DNA of 32,258 bases from Marinifilum sp. (GTDB lineage: Bacteria; Bacteroidota; Bacteroidia; Bacteroidales; CG2-30-32-10): the NCBI GenBank assembly GCA_020718065.1, contig DYDE01000030.1:1-32258 (forward strand), in the 5' to 3' direction. The stretch's first letter is position 1. Every line of letters starts with the position of its first letter. Shown piece by piece: positions 26,971 through 32,258 of this stretch. Under the pieces are notes generated by a model that searched no databases, was not told where the DNA came from, and saw nothing but the letters and a program-made list of their open reading frames with translations. Both the position numbers and the translations under genes were made by a program.

Positions 26971-29900
26971 TTATCCAATTACTGGTATTGCAAAATAGAA
27001 AGCAGCCCCCTCCCCTTCTTTACTTTCTGCCCAAACCCTGCCACCATGCATAGAAACAGCTTTTTTAACAATGGCTAATCCTATGCCAGTGCCTTCAAAA
27101 TCTTCGGAGGTATGCAATCTTTCAAATACTTTGAATATTTTATTAATATATTTCATATCAAAACCAACTCCGTTATCTTTAATAAAGTAAATTATTTCCT
27201 TATTTTCTTCTTTACTTCCAATTGTAACTTCAGCATTATCGGTTTTTGAAGTAAACTTAATTGCATTTCTAATAAGATTTGTCCATATTTGTGAAAACAA
27301 AACCGGATCTCCACTCACTTCTGGAAGCTTGGAAACATTAAATGCAATTTTTTGCGAAGTAATCTCTTTTTTATATGAAGAGATTACTGACTTAACCAAT
27401 TCTTTCATATTAACAGGGCTATGAGAAATATTGACTTTTCCGACCTTTGCATAAGTGATCAAATCTTCAATGAGCTTACTCATGTTTTGTGAGTTATCAC
27501 TTACTTTGTTTAAAAGTCTAATTGTTTCAGCATCTAATTTCTCGGTATTTTCAAGAAGAATTTTAGAGAATCCATTAATAGCTCTCAATGGTGAACGCAA
27601 ATCGTGTGATACCGAATAAGAAAATGCTTCCATTTCGGCATAAGAAGCTTCTAATTGCGCAGTGCGGATTTTAACTTTCTGTTCGAGGGTTTCGTTTAAC
27701 TTGATAATTGCTTCCTGTGCTATTTTACGCTCAGTTATGTCAAGTACAGTACCTATAATAGAAATGAGTTCATTATTTTTGTTGTAAACACCTTGAAAAG
27801 TAGAATAGTAATGTCCGATACTTTTATCTGGTCGAAAAAATTTCTGTTCATAAGAACCCGGATCGTGAGACTCTAATGCTCTATTGATTATTTCTTTATC
27901 GCGTTCATGATCTTCGGGCCAAGGTGATAAAGCAAGTATTGAATCTATCTGAGGAGTGAAACTTTCAGGTTCAAGACCAAATATCTTAAATACTTCTTCA
28001 GACCATTCCACTTCTCCTGTTTTTACATTCAATGACCAGAAACCAAGATGGGCCATTTCCTGAGCTTCTCTTAATTTTCGTTCACTTTCTCTAAGTTCAT
28101 TTTCTGCTTTTTTTCTTTCTGTAATGTTTCTCCCAATACCTAAAACTCCAATAATTTGGTTTCCACTTTTATAAACCGGAGTTTTAATTGTTTCTAATAT
28201 TTCTGAATGCCCATCATTTGCAAATGAAACCTCTTCCTCATTTAATGATGGTTTACCTGCTGCAATTGCAATTTTATCGTTTTCTCTAAAGAAATCCGCT
28301 AATTCTTTATTTACAAAATCATAATCAGTTTTTCCAATAATTTCTTCTTTTGTAGCTCCAAAAAAGCTTTCAAATCGCTTGTTGCAATGCATATAAACAC
28401 CATTTCCATCTTTAAGCCATATTAAATCAGGGATAGTATCAATCAGTGTATTCAAATGTGCTTCATTTTGTATTAATGCATTTTCCATCTTTTTTCTTTC
28501 TGTAATATCTGCAAAAATTGTTGAAAACATTCCAGGAGAAGGTCGAGAAGCAGTTATCTGCAAATAAATACCTGCTGGAGGAAAATAAGATTCGAATGCA
28601 GCTGGCACTCCTGTTTCTGCAACCTTTGCATAAATATCTAAAAATGGAATGTCCTTCGTTTTATAAACATCTGATGCTAGTTTCCCTACAACATCTTTTC
28701 TTGAAATACTGAGTATTTTTTCATAAGCAGGATTGATATCAAGAATACGATAATCAACCGCAATACCATTTTCATATACAACTTGGTCGAAGCAACAAGC
28801 TGCAACCATGTTGTTTTCAAATATTGCCTTGAATTTTTCCTCACTCTTTTTAAGTGCTTCTTCTGCTTGCTTGTTCTTGGTAATGTCCATAATTGTTCCA
28901 ACAAAACGTATAGGTTTGTGGGTATCATCGTAAAAAATCGTTCCAAGAGCAAAACAATATTTTAGTTGGCCATCATCAGCAATTATTCTTGTATTAAATG
29001 TCAGCTTTTCACCAGTTTGCAAGCAATGTTCAAATGATTTTTTATAATTTTCTATATCGTCAGGGTGAATATAATTACCATTTGCCTCGAAACTGGGAAT
29101 AAAATTTAAGGGATCTACACCGAAAATTTTGTATGTTTCATCCGACCACCATACCTTGTTTGTAATTAAATCCCATTCCCAGCTACCAATCATTGCAATT
29201 TGTTGGGCTTCATTTAATTTTTCAAGAAGATTGGTTTTTGCCAGTTCTTTTTCTATTAATTGCAACTCTGCCAGTTTGCGCTCTGTAATATTAATAATTG
29301 CAGTAACAAAATACAATGACTTTCCAGTTTTATCTTTCTGAATAAATGAGCTGACATCTGTCCATATAATTGAATTGTTTTTATGAATATACCTTTTCAG
29401 GAAACGCACCGATTCTCTTTCTCCTTTTATCAGCATATCCATATTTTGCTGTGTAATTTCTATATCATCAGGATGAGTAATTTTTTGCCATTTTATTTCT
29501 TTCAACTCTTGTTTAGAATAACCAATCATATCAGCAAAAGTCTGATTTATATTTATTGTTCCATCAATGGTAGTTAAAGAATTTCCAATAGGAGCGTTTT
29601 CAAAAATATTTCTAAACTTTTCTTCACTTTCTTTAAGTGCAACCTCTGATTGCTTACGTTCAGTAATGTCAATTCCCACTCCTACAAAATATTTTTTATC
29701 ATTCATAACCAATTTAGAGCCGTTAAAAAACATCTGCAACTTTTCACCATTCTTAATTCGCATAGGTACTTCTACTTCTCCATAACCTTTTGAGAAAACA
29801 TCGTTAATTGCCGACTCTACTCTTATAATATCAGATTTGTCATCATACCAGCTTAATGGGTTCATACTATACAATTCTTCTGATGAATAACCAGTCATCT

Positions 29901-30894
29901 CTTCATGTTTTTTATTATGTCTGATATGTGTTCCATGTTCGTCATAAACGTAAAGCATTCCATGAATACTTTCAATTATTGCTTCAGTAAAAGCTTTTTC
30001 ATCAAGTAATTGCTCATTCGTGCTTTGCAATTCTGTAGTTCTTTGCTTTACTTTTTCTTCTAAAGAGATATTCTGGTTTGACAATTGTTCATTCATACTT
30101 TTAATTTCCTCATTTTGCTGCTCAATGTTCTGGTATGATTTCTTTAATTCTTCCAAAGTAAGTCCAAACAATTCTTCTTCGCTGTACACTTTTGTTGTGT
30201 TTATTTCTGTTTGTCCTGATAAAATTATGTTTGCATCCTTTACAAATGTTTGAACTGGTTTCGAAATGTTTCTGGATAAATAAAAGACAAGAAATAAAAC
30301 CAATAGGGATGCAACAATCAATAAAACTATAGATAGAGATAATGTTTTGTTTTCTGTTTTTATCGTTTTAGTATATGTATTTTCTGCTTTATTCTTTGCA
30401 AAATCAGCGATTTTATTCGCATGAGAAACAATATAATCCACTTGAATGTGGTTTTTATTTTTTAATAAATAGTCCACACTATCCATTTTGTTTTCCTTTT
30501 TTAACACATATAAAGAGTTCCTGATTTCTTTCCAATCAGTATATGATTTTTTTAAACTGTCTATGTCATTTATACTTCCTAAATATAAGTCATAAACAAT
30601 TTTTAGATTACTGTTTATAATGTTATCCCCTTCATTGATTTCATTGATCAAATTATCTAATTCATTATTATTTTCAGCATATCGTACATCGCGCACCAAA
30701 CGAGCCGTTTTGTATAATTCTATTTTAATATCTCTGATGGTATTGCTCACCTTATAGGGATGTTCGTATATAAGTCTGGCGTTTTGGCTTATGGTTCTTA
30801 TTTGAAAAATAAGGTAAAGCACCATAAGCAGCATAATAGCAAACACGGCAAAGAAACCTAAACGAATTTGTGTTTTAATGTTGGTTTTTTTCAT
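26971..30894 (-). CDS. Membrane sensor kinase with HAMP and six PAS domains
   Basis: 1307 residues. TM1 (about 13-32) and TM2 (about 186-208) flank a helical periplasmic region of about 150 residues resembling a four-helix-bundle sensor. HAMP (about 208-260, SRNISKPVQTF) and a coiled coil lead to six PAS domains (about 303-413, 425-540, 566-673, 688-798, 813-927 and 943-1053), several with ITERK linkers. Three are PAS_3-like (GSWEWD, GFWSLN, HPDD). HisKA has His1097 in SVSHDLRSPLRAINGF, and HATPase (about 1195-1304) has TNLIRNAIKF, DNGVGFD and GTGIGLAIVKKA. The SHDLR(S/A)PLRA kinase type is typically partnered with stand-alone Rcp1-like regulators such as the broken one at 22973-23418. The last 250 residues are clearly paralogous to the partial kinase at 31066. 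It contains no REC domain. The ATG at 30894 is well placed before the first hydrophobic segment. Confidence 0.93.
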   Translation of the reverse strand: MKKTNIKTQIRLGFFAVFAIMLLMVLYLIFQIRTISQNARLIYEHPYKVSNTIRDIKIELYKTARLVRDVRYAENNNELDNLINEINEGDNIINSNLKIVYDLYLGSINDIDSLKKSYTDWKEIRNSLYVLKKENKMDSVDYLLKNKNHIQVDYIVSHANKIADFAKNKAENTYTKTIKTENKTLSLSIVLLIVASLLVLFLVFYLSRNISKPVQTFVKDANIILSGQTEINTTKVYSEEELFGLTLEELKKSYQNIEQQNEEIKSMNEQLSNQNISLEEKVKQRTTELQSTNEQLLDEKAFTEAIIESIHGMLYVYDEHGTHIRHNKKHEEMTGYSSEELYSMNPLSWYDDKSDIIRVESAINDVFSKGYGEVEVPMRIKNGEKLQMFFNGSKLVMNDKKYFVGVGIDITERKQSEVALKESEEKFRNIFENAPIGNSLTTIDGTININQTFADMIGYSKQELKEIKWQKITHPDDIEITQQNMDMLIKGERESVRFLKRYIHKNNSIIWTDVSSFIQKDKTGKSLYFVTAIINITERKLAELQLIEKELAKTNLLEKLNEAQQIAMIGSWEWDLITNKVWWSDETYKIFGVDPLNFIPSFEANGNYIHPDDIENYKKSFEHCLQTGEKLTFNTRIIADDGQLKYCFALGTIFYDDTHKPIRFVGTIMDITKNKQAEEALKKSEEKFKAIFENNMVAACCFDQVVYENGIAVDYRILDINPAYEKILSISRKDVVGKLASDVYKTKDIPFLDIYAKVAETGVPAAFESYFPPAGIYLQITASRPSPGMFSTIFADITERKKMENALIQNEAHLNTLIDTIPDLIWLKDGNGVYMHCNKRFESFFGATKEEIIGKTDYDFVNKELADFFRENDKIAIAAGKPSLNEEEVSFANDGHSEILETIKTPVYKSGNQIIGVLGIGRNITERKKAENELRESERKLREAQEMAHLGFWSLNVKTGEVEWSEEVFKIFGLEPESFTPQIDSILALSPWPEDHERDKEIINRALESHDPGSYEQKFFRPDKSIGHYYSTFQGVYNKNNELISIIGTVLDITERKIAQEAIIKLNETLEQKVKIRTAQLEASYAEMEAFSYSVSHDLRSPLRAINGFSKILLENTEKLDAETIRLLNKVSDNSQNMSKLIEDLITYAKVGKVNISHSPVNMKELVKSVISSYKKEITSQKIAFNVSKLPEVSGDPVLFSQIWTNLIRNAIKFTSKTDNAEVTIGSKEENKEIIYFIKDNGVGFDMKYINKIFKVFERLHTSEDFEGTGIGLAIVKKAVSMHGGRVWAESKEGEGAAFYFAIPVIG

Positions 30895-30913
30895 AGTATT
30901 TCAATTTAAAAAA

Positions 30914-31058
30914 GGAACGCTGATGATGCTGATTTTTATGATTTTTTATGGAACGCTGATGACACTGATTGTTTATGATTTAATATGATATTAAATAATT
31001 TTTCACTTCTGTATGTTTTATCTGCATTTATCATATTTATCTGCGTCATCTGCGTTCC
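30914..31058. repeat. REP-like element: two direct copies and one inverted copy
   Basis: Two direct copies begin GGAACGCTGATGA (30914-30944 and 30950-30981), each continuing to TTATGATTT. The opposite arm, at 31039-31058, ends TCATCTGCGTTCC. The second copy and the opposite arm pair at 17 of 20 positions. Sequences ending ATCTGCGTTCC recur between genes in Bacteroidota genomes. The element fills most of the 171-bp gap between the two kinases, ends 8 bp from the stop of the kinase at 31066, and may fold in the transcript. Confidence 0.7.
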
Positions 31059-31065
31059 AATGATC

Positions 31066-32258
31066 TTATATTAAAGGCAGCGTAAAAAAGAATGCAGCTC
31101 CTTTCCCTTCCTCACTTTCGGCCCATACTCTGCCTCCTTGTCGTATAATTGCTTTTCTTACAATTGCCAAACCTATACCAGTGCCATCGAACTCATCTAC
31201 TGAGTGCAAACGTTGAAATACACCAAATAATTTATCAACATATTTCATATCAAAACCAACCCCATTGTCTTTAACAAAATATACAACTTCTTTTGTTTCT
31301 GCATAACAACCAATTTCTACAATAGGATCCTGGGTTTTTGAAGAAAACTTAATTGCATTATTGATAAGATTTGTCCATATCTGGGTAATAAGCGTTTTAT
31401 CACCTGGCAAATCAACCAATTCTGAAATATTAATAACTGCTTTATGGGTAGCATTTTCTCTTTTTATCTGAGTAATAACAAAGCTTACAATTTCTTTCAT
31501 TTTTAAAGGAGCAGTAGCTATATTTGCCCTGCCAACTCTTGAAAAAACGAGTAGATCGTCAATAAGCTTACCCATATTTCCAGAGCTCTGACAAATAATA
31601 TTTAAAAGCCTCACAGCTTCAGGGTCTATATCGCTATAATCCTGTAATAGCATTTTTGAAAAGCCATCAATTGCTCTTAAAGGGGCTCTTAAATCGTGAG
31701 AAACAGAATAAGTAAAAGCTTCCATTTCATTATAAGCATCTTCTAATTGAGCTGTGCGTATTTTTACACGCTGTTCCAATTCTTCATTTATATGCAGTAT
31801 TGTTTCTTCAATTTTTTTACGCTCTGTAATGTCACGAATTATTGCCCACATACCAGAAGGCACTCCTTTTGAATCTTTCAATAAGAAGACTCTTATTTCT
31901 ATAGGAAAAACAGTTCCATCTTTTCTAATATATTCTTTTTCGTAAACATCAGAATATCCACGAGGCAAAATTTGCTTTTCAAGAATATAATTTTCCATAT
32001 CTGCCCATTTAGCAGGTGTAATATCAAGACATTTTAGCTTGAATACTTCTTCAGAAGTATAACCCAGCATTTCTTTATAAGATTTATTAACACTTACTAT
32101 TTGTCCTGACATGTCTGTTTGAACAAAGCAATCTGTCATGGTCTCATGCAAACGCCTATACTTTTCTTCGCTTTCTATTATTGCAACTTCATTTTTCTTT
32201 TGTAATGTGATGTCGCGACAAATAAATTGTAAAACATGATCTCCAGAATAATTTACTT
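31066..32258 (-). CDS. PAS sensor histidine kinase, 5' end beyond the window
   Basis: The reading frame is open to the right edge, so only the C-terminal 397 residues are visible and the real start is outside. The visible part begins with the end of one PAS domain (VLQFICRDITLQKKNE), then a complete PAS (EEKYRRLHETMTDCFVQTD to IIRDITERKK), a coiled coil, HisKA with the phospho-accepting His at 31696-31698 in SVSHDLRAPLRAIDGF, and HATPase with TNLINNAIKFSS, DNGVGFD and GTGIGLAIVRKA. A TTG at 32149-32151 could mimic a start, but it would cut into the PAS domain. It is a close paralogue of the kinase at 26971-30894 over the HisKA-HATPase region. Both likely signal to Rcp1-like single-domain regulators. 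Confidence 0.92.
   Translation of the reverse strand, partial: VNYSGDHVLQFICRDITLQKKNEVAIIESEEKYRRLHETMTDCFVQTDMSGQIVSVNKSYKEMLGYTSEEVFKLKCLDITPAKWADMENYILEKQILPRGYSDVYEKEYIRKDGTVFPIEIRVFLLKDSKGVPSGMWAIIRDITERKKIEETILHINEELEQRVKIRTAQLEDAYNEMEAFTYSVSHDLRAPLRAIDGFSKMLLQDYSDIDPEAVRLLNIICQSSGNMGKLIDDLLVFSRVGRANIATAPLKMKEIVSFVITQIKRENATHKAVINISELVDLPGDKTLITQIWTNLINNAIKFSSKTQDPIVEIGCYAETKEVVYFVKDNGVGFDMKYVDKLFGVFQRLHSVDEFDGTGIGLAIVRKAIIRQGGRVWAESEEGKGAAFFFTLPLI

Noticed and set aside
32149-32151. TTG as the start of the right-edge kinase
   Set aside because: The frame continues to the window edge and encodes the end of another PAS domain (ICRDITLQKKNE), so the gene is cut by the window rather than starting here.

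Overview
The window is AT-rich chromosomal DNA, almost certainly from a member of the Bacteroidota. Three secreted proteins end in the C-terminal sorting domain of the type IX secretion system (T9SS). Signal peptides repeatedly end in A^Q, start codons lack Shine-Dalgarno sequences, several genes carry Bacteroidota-type -7 boxes (TAnnTTTG), and a multidomain GH92 mannosidase is present. I cannot place it below phylum level. I see no rRNA, tRNA, CRISPR array, transposase or prophage.

Layout. (1) At 371-2989 (+) lies a soluble hybrid histidine kinase (PAS-PAS-GAF-HisKA-HATPase-REC). (2) At 3013-8308 (-) four genes run in one direction: a secreted GH92 alpha-mannosidase, an alpha/beta-hydrolase-like protein with a visible Ser-Asp-His triad, SurE nucleotidase, and a small three-helix membrane protein that overlaps surE. 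(3) At 8559-19253 (+) is a surface/adhesin region. Two paralogous secreted proteins carry 3 and 10 Ig-like modules and each is followed by an intrinsic terminator. A two-gene operon then pairs a secreted protein of about fifteen 17-residue YadA-head-like repeats with a T9SS cargo protein. (4) From 19375 to the right edge (-) is a signalling block. In order of transcription it holds a PAS kinase cut by the window edge, a membrane kinase with six PAS domains, a periplasmic-TPR hybrid kinase, a single-domain response regulator broken by a TA-dinucleotide frameshift, and a REC-6xPAS kinase. No gene in the block has a DNA-binding output domain.

The most noteworthy observations are: the response regulator interrupted exactly at a (TA)6 tract, where (TA)5 would restore a normal 147-residue protein; a tandem array of six 21-bp units (three 42-bp dimers) 118 bp upstream of it; the 573-bp two-module period of the large Ig array and its module-by-module correspondence with the smaller paralogue; and several REP-like inverted-repeat elements between the kinase genes.

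Together the window joins cell-surface glycan and adhesion functions with a dense phosphorelay. A regulatory link between them is only inferred from proximity.
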